Assembly: GCA_902789505.1 (NCBI GenBank) | Contig: CADAOO010000018.1 | Location: 1-38,347 of the forward strand | DNA length: 38,347 nt | Direction of reading: 5' to 3' | DNA from: an uncultured Methanobrevibacter sp. | Lineage (GTDB): Archaea > Methanobacteriota > Methanobacteria > Methanobacteriales > Methanobacteriaceae | In this document: piece by piece, positions 7,808 through 15,126 of the stretch | Position numbering within the stretch: the first letter of the stretch is position 1 | How the letters are laid out: each line of letters starts with the position of its first letter | The notes under the pieces: model-generated | What the model saw: the letters and a program-made list of their open reading frames with translations, nothing else | Databases searched by the model: none | Told to the model about the DNA's origin: nothing | Program-made: the position numbers and the translations under genes

Positions 7808-7849
7808 CTATATATAATCTGACCAAAAAACCAAAAAGATTATATATAG
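7808..7849. repeat. Perfect 13-bp inverted repeat overlapping the tRNA-Ile promoter
   Basis: CTATATATAATCT at 7808-7820 is the exact reverse complement of AGATTATATATAG at 7837-7849, with a 16-base A-rich spacer. The right arm contains the TATA box that, at 55-60 bases before the mature tRNA, best fits the tRNA promoter. The left arm is the same TATA sequence facing the other way. The structure could act as a terminator hairpin for the upstream gene, a bidirectional promoter or a DNA-binding site. Confidence 0.75.
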
Positions 7850-7871
7850 CTATTAATATAAGTATAAGTGT

Positions 7872-7887
7872 TGACAGTTAACTGTCA
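7872..7887. repeat. 16-bp perfect palindrome upstream of tRNA-Ile
   Basis: TGACAGTTAACTGTCA is perfectly self-complementary. It lies 15 bases before the mature tRNA 5' end and about 25-30 bases after the TATA box, that is at the expected transcription start. A dimeric regulator binding here would block initiation; alternatively it is part of the pre-tRNA leader. Confidence 0.8.
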
Positions 7888-7902
7888 TATCGATTTTTTT
7901 AT

Positions 7903-7977
7903 AGGCTAGTGGCACAGCTTGGTTAGCGCGCTCGGCTGATAACCGGGAGGTCATGGGTTCGAATCCCATCTAGCCTA
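7903..7977 (+). tRNA. tRNA-Ile (anticodon GAU)
   Basis: A 75-base cloverleaf. The 7-bp acceptor stem pairs AGGCTAG (7903-7909) with CTAGCCT (7970-7976) and leaves A as discriminator. The D-arm is GGCACAGCTTGGTTAGCGC. The anticodon stem CTCGG/CCGGG has loop CTGATAA, giving anticodon GAT (isoleucine). The T-arm is ATGGG-TTCGAAT-CCCAT. No intron is present and CCA is not encoded. The TATA box lies near 7841-7848. The 3' end shows no attachment-site duplication or integrase nearby. Confidence 0.96.
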
Positions 7978-8101
7978 CTTATAACTATTTTTACTGTGTT
8001 TTTTTCTGTGATTGTAATCTTTTTCTTTGAATAACTAATTTTATATATCATTTTCAACATAATATAACATGAATGTACAAAAAGTTGGAATGATGATACT
8101 T

Positions 8102-8605
8102 ATGTGGGAAAAAATTAACCAAAAATTTAAGAAATATCCTGCCCGTATACGAGTTGCTGAAAAAATGATTGAACTTGGACTGTCTTTAAATGAAGACGGT
8201 AAAATCTATTGCGGAAATTTAAAAATAAGTGATAAGGCACTGGCTACAGCAGCAGATGTTGATAGAAGAGTAATAAAATCAACAATAGACATCATCAAAG
8301 ACGATGAAGAATTATACAACCTTTTTAAAAATATAATCCCCGCCGGAACCCTCCTTAAGAATATTGCAAAAAATCTTAATCTTGGTGTCGTTCAAATAGA
8401 AGTAGGATCTGATAATGAGGGCATTCTGGCCGCAACAGCAAACTTAATATCAGAAAATGGCATCGGTATAAGACAGGCTTATGCTGAAGATACAGAGCTT
8501 CAAAAAACTCCTTCATTAACAATAATTACTGAAAAGCCTGTTAGTGGTGATTTGATAAAAGAATTCCTAAAAATAAAAGGAGTGACAAGAGTATCAATTT
8601 ATTGA
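8102..8605 (+). CDS. ACT-domain amino-acid regulator (COG2150-like)
   Basis: About 167 residues from MWEKINQKF. The N-terminal half is a helical, probably DNA-binding region ([52 protein letters not shown]). The C-terminal part is an ACT domain ([38 protein letters not shown] ... [30 protein letters not shown]). ACT domains bind amino acids; this archaeal family is regarded as a predicted regulator of amino-acid metabolism. In-frame ATGs at 8069, 8090 and 8093 make the start uncertain. Its 3' end overlaps the convergent hypC by seven bases. Confidence 0.8.
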   Translation: MWEKINQKFKKYPARIRVAEKMIELGLSLNEDGKIYCGNLKISDKALATAADVDRRVIKSTIDIIKDDEELYNLFKNIIPAGTLLKNIAKNLNLGVVQIEVGSDNEGILAATANLISENGIGIRQAYAEDTELQKTPSLTIITEKPVSGDLIKEFLKIKGVTRVSIY

Positions 8606-8886
8606 TTCTCTAAACTCTCTAAATGTTCCCTTCTTGCCTGTTCCATTTCTCTATCTTCTTCTTCAAGAACATCAAGAAGTTCTTCCCAAGCTTCTAAAGA
8701 TTCTTTAGCAGCTTCTTCACTTAATTTTTCAATTGCATAGCCTGCATGGATTAGAACATAATCCCCGATTTCTACATCCGGCAATAAATCCATTTTGGCT
8801 TTTTGCCTTGCTCCGCCAAAGTCGGCGAACAACATATTTTCCTCTTTATCTATTTCAACAATTTGAGCCGGAGCCGCAATACACAT
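8599..8886 (-). CDS. hypC: Hydrogenase assembly chaperone HypC
   Basis: A 95-residue protein beginning [12 protein letters not shown], where Cys2 is the conserved residue that binds the Fe(CN)2CO precursor and the hydrogenase large subunit. The OB-like body [34 protein letters not shown] is typical. The C-terminus carries about 25 extra glutamate-rich residues ([27 protein letters not shown]) beyond the usual HypC length, likely a helix. It matures NiFe hydrogenases used in methanogenesis. GGAGAG precedes the ATG. No other hyp genes are adjacent. Confidence 0.95.
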   Translation of the reverse strand: MCIAAPAQIVEIDKEENMLFADFGGARQKAKMDLLPDVEIGDYVLIHAGYAIEKLSEEAAKESLEAWEELLDVLEEEDREMEQARREHLESLENQ

Positions 8887-8963
8887 TATTATCTCTCCAA
8901 AATATAATTATATACATTATTTACTAAATAGTATTATATAAAATTATCTAAAGAGGTATTTTA

Positions 8964-10265
8964 ATGAAGAATATAGTTATTGGATCAGGCCCTGCGGGAA
9001 GATTAGCTTCCTTAAAACTCGGTAGACTTGGTGAAGACGTTCTTTTAATTGAAAAAAATCATATTGCCGGAACTTGTCTGAATGAAGGATGTATGGTTAT
9101 TTGTGCATTAACAGACATTACAAAATTTATTGAAACAAACAACAGGTTCAACAGACACGGTTTTGTTAAAAGCCAGCTTGATGTCTCTTATGAAAAAATT
9201 GTTGAAAAGATTGTGGAAACACAGGAAAAACTCAGATATCTTGAACAGCTTGAAAATGAATCTGTCGGGAATACAGTCATTTTTGGAGAAGCCATCATCA
9301 ATGGAGAATCTGTTGAGGTGAATAATGAAAGTTATGAGTATGAAAATCTATTAATAGCTACAGGAGCACGTCCTTTTATTCCTGATATCAAAGGCAGCGA
9401 ATACGGACTTACAAACAAGGACATGTTAAAACTCGATGAAGTTCCTGAAAAACTAAACATTATCGGAGGAGGCATACTCGCCTGTGAAATAGCCAACATA
9501 TACTCAAAACTCGGCAGTGAAGTCAATGTTATTGCAAGAAGCCAGTTCCTAAAAGAAATTGGGCAAAACACCAGAGAATATGTTCTAAAAAAGATTCTGC
9601 AGGACATAAACATCTATGAAAATACATCCGTGACCGAAATCACAAAAGACAAGGTAATCACCGACAAGAATGAAGAAATGGAAGGAACCGCATTTTTTGC
9701 AACCGGAAGAATACCTAACAGTGAAATCGCCGACGGATTTGTTGAACTTAATCCAGACAGGACAATAAAGGTCAATGAAATGATGCAAACAAGCGTCGAT
9801 AATGTATATGCTGCAGGAGACGTTATCGGAGGATACCGATTAACTCCAGTAGCCAGACGGGAAGGTGTCACAGCCGCAATAAATATGGCAGGCTATTCAA
9901 CCAAGGTAAATTACAGCTGCATTCCTCAGACATTGAGCCTTAACATGGAAGTCGGCTTTTTTGAAAACGAAAAGAATGACTGCAGTGATGATGAGAAGGC
10001 TACAATCGCAATTCCTGGAATTGCAGGTCCTGGCGTTTTCTGGAACATACTGGATGGAGACACCGGATACACTGAAATAGAATTCGACAAAAAGAAAAAT
10101 AAAATAAACAGAATTGAATCAGTTTCTCCTTCATCCCCAAGTGATCTCGCTTATCTCTCATATTTGATGAGAGAGGATTATGATTTGGATGACTATGAGG
10201 ACTTTTTAGAGGTGCATCCTACTACAGATGCAAATTTCAAAATAATTAAAGGTATGTGGTTATAA
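8964..10265 (+). CDS. Pyridine nucleotide-disulfide oxidoreductase, dihydrolipoyl dehydrogenase-like
   Basis: A 433-residue flavoprotein. The FAD-binding motif VIGSGPAGRLASLKL is at 5-19 and the redox disulfide GTCLNEGC has Cys38 and Cys43. The second Rossmann fold contains IIGGGILACEIANIY, and the flavin loop VYAAGDVIGGYRLTPVARREG follows. Near the C-terminus EVHPTTD resembles the active-site His-Pro of lipoamide dehydrogenases. Methanogens lack classical 2-oxoacid dehydrogenase complexes and none is encoded nearby, so the natural disulfide substrate is unclear. AGAGGT precedes the ATG. Single gene, divergent from hypC. Confidence 0.85.
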   Translation: MKNIVIGSGPAGRLASLKLGRLGEDVLLIEKNHIAGTCLNEGCMVICALTDITKFIETNNRFNRHGFVKSQLDVSYEKIVEKIVETQEKLRYLEQLENESVGNTVIFGEAIINGESVEVNNESYEYENLLIATGARPFIPDIKGSEYGLTNKDMLKLDEVPEKLNIIGGGILACEIANIYSKLGSEVNVIARSQFLKEIGQNTREYVLKKILQDINIYENTSVTEITKDKVITDKNEEMEGTAFFATGRIPNSEIADGFVELNPDRTIKVNEMMQTSVDNVYAAGDVIGGYRLTPVARREGVTAAINMAGYSTKVNYSCIPQTLSLNMEVGFFENEKNDCSDDEKATIAIPGIAGPGVFWNILDGDTGYTEIEFDKKKNKINRIESVSPSSPSDLAYLSYLMREDYDLDDYEDFLEVHPTTDANFKIIKGMWL

Positions 10266-10270
10266 TACCA

Positions 10271-11320
10271 CTATTCTAATTTTTTTAGCATTTTATCCAC
10301 CAGAACATCACTGGCCTCAAGACAGAGCTTTGCATATTTGGAAGTATTTTCACTTAAGGATTCATAATTTTCAAATGCCTTTTCGACATTGCCAACCACA
10401 TCATCCACAGAGGATTCAATAATAGCTCCCTTAAATACTCCCGCCATATTCTGATACCTCCCCCATTTGACATGAGTCAGGGCAACAATTGGAGTGTTAG
10501 TGGTTAATGCTTCCTGAATGGAAACTCCATCATCCGTCAAAACCGCCAAATCGGCGAATTTGAATAAATGATTGACCCAATCCACATATCCGGCATATAT
10601 TATGTTTCTTTTATTTATCTCATCCAGATATTCGTCTTTTAATGGAAGGCCGATTAAAACAAGATTATACTTATCCGTAAAATCTGCAACGTTGCAGACG
10701 CCGTCAATCATGCCTTTGAAAATTGATGAACCTGAAGAGAAGACTATGGTCTTTTTGCTTTCGTCAAAATTGGAATATTCCTTTAATTTCAAAAGACCTG
10801 ACTCAGCATTGCCTTTGGAGAAATCATCAGACAACGGATAAAAAGATTTGTCTGTATTTTTAGGAAGTGTATCCAATTTGAATTTATCCAAATCAGGCAA
10901 TATGAAACACTCATTGAATTTAGGGCATACTTTTGAATCCAATGGTGTTGAAATTAATGAAAACGCTTTTTTAAAAGCAAATTTCGCACCCAATGATGCA
11001 ACAATAGCTCCTCCACCCAAAACACCAATTACAAAATCTGCATTGACTTTTTTAATAAGGCTTCTGGCTTTAAAAGTTGCTGAAATCAATTTTAATGCAC
11101 CTTTAATGGCTGATGCCTTGGTGGCAGCATGACCTCCTGCCTGAGGAATGGATATTTTATGCCAGGAGTATCCGTTCTTTTTAAATAGAATTCCCGGTGC
11201 GGACTCATCCAAAGCAATATCACATTGAACCCCTCTTTTTTCAAGTGCCTTTATTACATTCAATGCGATTGCTGCATCTCCACCTAATCCTCTACCTGTG
11301 ACAATCAATAAAGCCTTCAT
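10271..11320 (-). CDS. MurG-like glycosyltransferase (candidate pseudomurein pMurG)
   Basis: A 349-residue GT-B glycosyltransferase resembling MurG and related GT28 enzymes. The N-terminus MKALLIVTGRGLGGDAAIALNVIKALEKRG corresponds to the glycine-rich acceptor-binding loop. VIGVLGGGAIVASLGAKFAFKK resembles the MurG GGYxS region. The C-terminal donor domain carries IVFSSGSSIFKGMI, DLAVLTDDGVSIQEALTTNTPIVAL and the H-V-K-W-G-R-Y-Q-N-M-AGVFKGA segment. Seven bases separate it from the MraY-like gene, with AGGGAGGT between them. MurG follows MraY in the lipid-linked cell-wall pathway, so it probably adds the second sugar of the pseudomurein unit. The specificity is inference. Confidence 0.72.
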   Translation of the reverse strand: MKALLIVTGRGLGGDAAIALNVIKALEKRGVQCDIALDESAPGILFKKNGYSWHKISIPQAGGHAATKASAIKGALKLISATFKARSLIKKVNADFVIGVLGGGAIVASLGAKFAFKKAFSLISTPLDSKVCPKFNECFILPDLDKFKLDTLPKNTDKSFYPLSDDFSKGNAESGLLKLKEYSNFDESKKTIVFSSGSSIFKGMIDGVCNVADFTDKYNLVLIGLPLKDEYLDEINKRNIIYAGYVDWVNHLFKFADLAVLTDDGVSIQEALTTNTPIVALTHVKWGRYQNMAGVFKGAIIESSVDDVVGNVEKAFENYESLSENTSKYAKLCLEASDVLVDKMLKKLE

Positions 11321-11326
11321 TAAAGT

Positions 11327-12289
11327 TTACCTCCCTAACCTTGGGGGCTGTTTGTTTCTTGGAACATATCTGCCACTTTGTCTTGCATGCGGATTATACA
11401 ATAATCTTCTAAAGCCCAAAATGATTAACCAGGGATTTTCAACGGAGTACTGCTTATCTCCAAGAATTATTTTCCTAAGCAGATCTCCAAGACCCCCTCC
11501 GGTTAAAACATCCATGAAATAATCGCCGAACACAGGATTGACAAGTCCAAGGCGTTGACTGAAGAATATCCTCAATGTATTTCGTCTTACAAAAGCTATC
11601 AAAGCTGTAATAATTATTGTGAATAGAAGCAGCCACCAAAATCCTCCTATCAAATAGAATGCAATTCCAAGTGCAACACCGAAAGTATGGTTTCCAACTT
11701 CCCCCATCATGATTTTTCCGGCAAAATCAAGAGGGCAGTAACCAAGACAGACTGACAGGATTAATAACGGTGTGTAAATAGCTATCAACTCCCCATATGG
11801 CTGGGAACCAATCAGCAGCATGACAAGGATGGTCAATACTGACATGATAATGGTTACAATACATGTTGAACCGGGCTGCATATCTGAAATATTGAGAGGT
11901 TGAACCAAAAAGGCAATAAGGATTGCGGAAAATCCTAAACCTTCCAGAATTCCGACAATCATCACCAGCACAATTCCTATTCCTCTTGAAAGCTGGCCCC
12001 ATTCAATACCCAATGGAACGCATTTCCTTCTTCCCATGATATCGTCGATAAAAGCAAATACACCTATTATCAATACAAGATTGTTGAACTTGGGCAGCAT
12101 ATAAAATGATAAGATTATAAACGGAACCAATCCAACGGCTCTTGGAATTCCTCCCCGGACATTAGGATACAGATTGCCCAAATAACCTCTCTTCCCAAGA
12201 AAACTGAAAATTAAATTTAAGACTACTGTCCCAAATGCAGACATGAGAAAAACAACAATCAATGCAATAATTACTGACGAATACATCAT
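11327..12289 (-). CDS. MraY-like phosphoglycosyl transferase (candidate pMraY)
   Basis: About 320 residues with nine to ten predicted membrane helices. Family features include FAFIDDIMGRR (DD at about residue 82, the catalytic Asp pair of MraY/WecA enzymes), MGEVGNHTFGVALGIAFYLIGG, LRIFFSQRLGLVNP and a basic C-terminal tail NPHARQSGRYVPRNKQPPRLGR. MraY moves phospho-sugar-peptide from UDP onto undecaprenyl phosphate. In this lineage the wall polymer is pseudomurein, and the adjacent MurG-like gene supports that role. GTTGAT lies before ATG 12289; the next ATG at 12286 is equally possible. Confidence 0.82.
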   Translation of the reverse strand: MMYSSVIIALIVVFLMSAFGTVVLNLIFSFLGKRGYLGNLYPNVRGGIPRAVGLVPFIILSFYMLPKFNNLVLIIGVFAFIDDIMGRRKCVPLGIEWGQLSRGIGIVLVMIVGILEGLGFSAILIAFLVQPLNISDMQPGSTCIVTIIMSVLTILVMLLIGSQPYGELIAIYTPLLILSVCLGYCPLDFAGKIMMGEVGNHTFGVALGIAFYLIGGFWWLLLFTIIITALIAFVRRNTLRIFFSQRLGLVNPVFGDYFMDVLTGGGLGDLLRKIILGDKQYSVENPWLIILGFRRLLYNPHARQSGRYVPRNKQPPRLGR

Positions 12290-12374
12290 AAATATCAACT
12301 GTTATATTACGAAAATTAATTTATAATATGATTTAATTCTTTATTGTATATATATTTTATAACGGATATTGAAA

Positions 12375-13436
12375 TCAGCCGATTTCATACCTTAAAATGG
12401 CAGCCATTCCACCTAAACTTTCCAATTGTTTGCCGCCCTCATGTTCACTGCTGATTACCAGCACTTCCCCTTTCATGTTTTCAACCATATCCATCAAATC
12501 ACCCATGTTTTCACTAGCCACCTTAGTGTCAAGGATTAAAAGCTCACTGACGGCACCCAAATTAATTGCATTTGTAGTTTCCTTTAATCCGTAAGCGATT
12601 TTGGATGAGTTTTTACCTATTTGCGAGAGAAGATTGTCCACTGCCATCATCTCCAGGGCGACCCTATTTTCTGAAGTTAGCTTTTCAACCGTGCCCTTTT
12701 TTAGAACTTCGCTTATTCCGACCCGTCCACCGGATCCGGTACTTTCAATTATTGCAATTTTGGCCAAATCCTTATGCTTATCCTTAATATAGTCATAAAA
12801 ATCATTTTTTACAAAACCGGGTCCTGCAATAATGATATTTTCAATATAATCAAATTTTTCAATTGACTCAATGACCTTTTCATAGAACTGGACAATATTC
12901 TTTTGCCTGTTCTTATCAAGGATTCTTTTGCCTGAAACATTGCCCTTAATAGGTCCATAATATTCTATGCCGAATTGTCTCATCAAACCGATTGTTGCAG
13001 TATCATCTTCCAAAACTATAATTAATGCAGATAATTTTTTAGATGCATCAATAGCCTGATTCAATCTTTTTATTGCCCATTTAGGCCATTTTTCTTTTTT
13101 GATTGTGAGCGGTGTATTGAGTTTGACCTCAAGAGTGTGGTGAGAACCCAACGGTATTAAATCTTCAGGACCTCTTGTAATGACCCCTGTCAATCTTAAT
13201 TTTCCTGTAAACAAATGAAAACTGATATTTTCAATATCCAAACCTAAATAAAAAGTTTTTTTAACACCCCTGTCACTTCTCAGCTTATCCCCTGTATTGT
13301 CCTGTATACGGCGTGTTGTTTTGGATGATGCATTGTCCCCAACTTCCACAATATGGGACAAATGCCATAAATCATCCAGTGTTTGCGGAACCACTTCAAC
13401 TATTCCTTCCTTTGTATCCTGGTTTATGATTTTCAT
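12375..13436 (-). CDS. pelA: mRNA surveillance protein Pelota
   Basis: A 353-residue homolog of eRF1 lacking the GGQ motif. Its Sm-like N-terminal domain includes TLDDLWHLSHIVEVGDNASSKTTRRIQ. The middle domain shows AIIESTGSGGRVGISEVLKKG, and the C-terminal domain LILDTKVA ... SSEHEGGKQLESLGGMAAILRY. Pelota binds stalled ribosomes in the A site and, with ABCE1, splits them. In archaea it also works with aEF1A as the Hbs1 equivalent. Length and domains are normal. Single gene, divergent from tyrA. Confidence 0.97.
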   Translation of the reverse strand: MKIINQDTKEGIVEVVPQTLDDLWHLSHIVEVGDNASSKTTRRIQDNTGDKLRSDRGVKKTFYLGLDIENISFHLFTGKLRLTGVITRGPEDLIPLGSHHTLEVKLNTPLTIKKEKWPKWAIKRLNQAIDASKKLSALIIVLEDDTATIGLMRQFGIEYYGPIKGNVSGKRILDKNRQKNIVQFYEKVIESIEKFDYIENIIIAGPGFVKNDFYDYIKDKHKDLAKIAIIESTGSGGRVGISEVLKKGTVEKLTSENRVALEMMAVDNLLSQIGKNSSKIAYGLKETTNAINLGAVSELLILDTKVASENMGDLMDMVENMKGEVLVISSEHEGGKQLESLGGMAAILRYEIG

Positions 13437-13494
13437 ATTTTCACGATAATTTTTTTTATAATAATTATATATAACTTCTAATTAAAAACTATTA

Positions 13495-14805
13495 ATGATT
13501 AAAATGAATGTTGGAATAATTGGTGGAAGCAGCGGTTTGGGAAAAACAATCATCTACTATTTAAGGGACGATTTTGATGTATTCATAAGCGGAAGAGACC
13601 ACAAAAAAGGAAGAGAAGTTGCCAGTGAAGCTGATGTGAATTATCTGGAGTCAAATGAAGAATTGGCTAATATCAGTGATATATTGATAATTTCCGTCCC
13701 CATACAGAATACTGAAGACGTAATACGTGAAGTAGCTCCATTCATGAAGGAAGGAAGCGTTATGATAGATGTGACTTCAGTTAAAGAGGGTCCGTCCAAA
13801 ACAATGGCTGAAGTTGTTGCGGATAATGTGGACTATATCCCAACACACCCCATTTTCGGCCCGAGAACAACACGGCTGGACAACCAGGTCATTGTACTGA
13901 CACCCGACAGGAAGGGCAAATGGTATGAAAGAGTTTACAATTATCTAGACAGCAAGAATATGAGAATAATTGAAACTACCGCTGAAAAGCACGATTACAT
14001 GATGAGCATTGTCCAAGTTCTAACCCATTTCTCATTTATTTCGACTGCATCAACAATCGAAAAACTGAAGGTGGACCTGTCCGAAACCGAAGATTATGAA
14101 AGTCCAATCTATAATCTGATGATTGATCTGATTGCCCGTATTGTTGCTCAAAATCCTTATTTAACATATAACATCCAGGCCATGAATGAAAATGGTCCTA
14201 AAATAAGAAATACATTTACAGAAGCCGCACTCGAACTTAGAGACGTTATAAACAGTGGCGATAGTGAAAAATTTGTTGAAATAGCAAACAAGGCTACCAA
14301 GCACATGGGAGATATCAAAAATGCATTGGGCAGAAGTGACAAGGCCATTGCAGCCCTGAATTATGAATATACATATTTGAATAAATTGATAGGCCATGAA
14401 GTTGGACTGAAACATATTTACTCAGGTAAAATTCATATCGGAATTCTTGAAAGTGTCGACGGCAAAACTGCAGTATTGAAAAATGGAAATAAAACCAAAA
14501 AACTGAGAATAGCAAACATCAGAATTCTGATTAACAACGAGCTTTATGACTGGAAAGTTAAAAATCTGGACAAGAAAACCGAATCCATCAGCTGTGTTTT
14601 CCCCAAAAATGTCAATTCTAAAGTCATTGAAGATACCGTGTTAAATATGGACAACATTATAGAAATCAAATTAATTGATACCTATAACGGCCCTCAAATT
14701 GATGATGACCATATAAGCCTGACATTTACAGTAACTGCATTATACAAGGAAGATATCGAAAAGGTCAGGACCCTGTTCACAGGTTTTGGTGGAAACATAA
14801 GGTGA
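13495..14805 (+). CDS. tyrA: Prephenate dehydrogenase with C-terminal extension
   Basis: A 436-residue enzyme (433 if ATG 13504 is used). The NAD(P) Rossmann motif is MNVGIIGGSSGLGKTI; SDILIISVPIQNTEDVI, DVTSVKEGP and THPIFGP are TyrA signatures; the helical dimerisation domain runs to about residue 285. It oxidises prephenate to 4-hydroxyphenylpyruvate for tyrosine. The C-terminal 150 residues are separate: a linker domain (IYSGKIHIGILESVDGKTAVLKNG) and a last 75-residue domain whose ending (LIDTYNGPQIDDDHISLTFTVTAL) resembles an FDX-ACB or ACT-like alpha/beta sandwich. The extension probably senses an amino acid; that is inference. Confidence 0.9.
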   Translation: MIKMNVGIIGGSSGLGKTIIYYLRDDFDVFISGRDHKKGREVASEADVNYLESNEELANISDILIISVPIQNTEDVIREVAPFMKEGSVMIDVTSVKEGPSKTMAEVVADNVDYIPTHPIFGPRTTRLDNQVIVLTPDRKGKWYERVYNYLDSKNMRIIETTAEKHDYMMSIVQVLTHFSFISTASTIEKLKVDLSETEDYESPIYNLMIDLIARIVAQNPYLTYNIQAMNENGPKIRNTFTEAALELRDVINSGDSEKFVEIANKATKHMGDIKNALGRSDKAIAALNYEYTYLNKLIGHEVGLKHIYSGKIHIGILESVDGKTAVLKNGNKTKKLRIANIRILINNELYDWKVKNLDKKTESISCVFPKNVNSKVIEDTVLNMDNIIEIKLIDTYNGPQIDDDHISLTFTVTALYKEDIEKVRTLFTGFGGNIR

Positions 14806-15126
14806 ATTTGTTTAGTTTGATGCGAACAAATATTAAAATACCAAAAAGTAATTAAAATTTTATTTCAAATATAACCATCCCACCACAATTATTTATTTTA
14901 AATTAAAATCATTAAAACAATAAAAATAAAAATAAATAATCTAAACTGTTTTTAATTAAAACAAAGAAAAATTAAAAGAGAAATTTTTAAATTTTTGACC
15001 GAAACATTTATATAGTAAAACATACTACGTTATATTGTCAAGAATTAATAAACTTACAAAAAGTTATAAAAAGATTTTTGACAGATTACAATTATTTACT
15101 TACAGCCATTCAAAGGAGATGATAAT
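14806..15126 (+). promoter_or_regulatory. Intergenic region with cdc48 promoter
   Basis: A very AT-rich 321-bp gap with no gene. A good archaeal promoter is CCGAAACATTTATATAG at 14999-15015: the purine-rich CCGAAA is the BRE and TTTATATA the TATA box. Transcription should start near 15035-15040, giving a leader of about 90 nt. The strong ribosome-binding site AAAGGAGATGA lies at 15113-15123, immediately before cdc48. Nothing else is recognisable in the upstream two thirds. Confidence 0.7.

Noticed and set aside
7808-7977. Integrated element at tRNA-Ile
   Set aside because: No integrase gene and no second copy of the tRNA 3' end in the window; the flanking genes are ordinary core genes.
14157-14515. 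Minus-strand frames within tyrA
   Set aside because: They are antisense to a well conserved coding region and show no recognisable domain or start signal.
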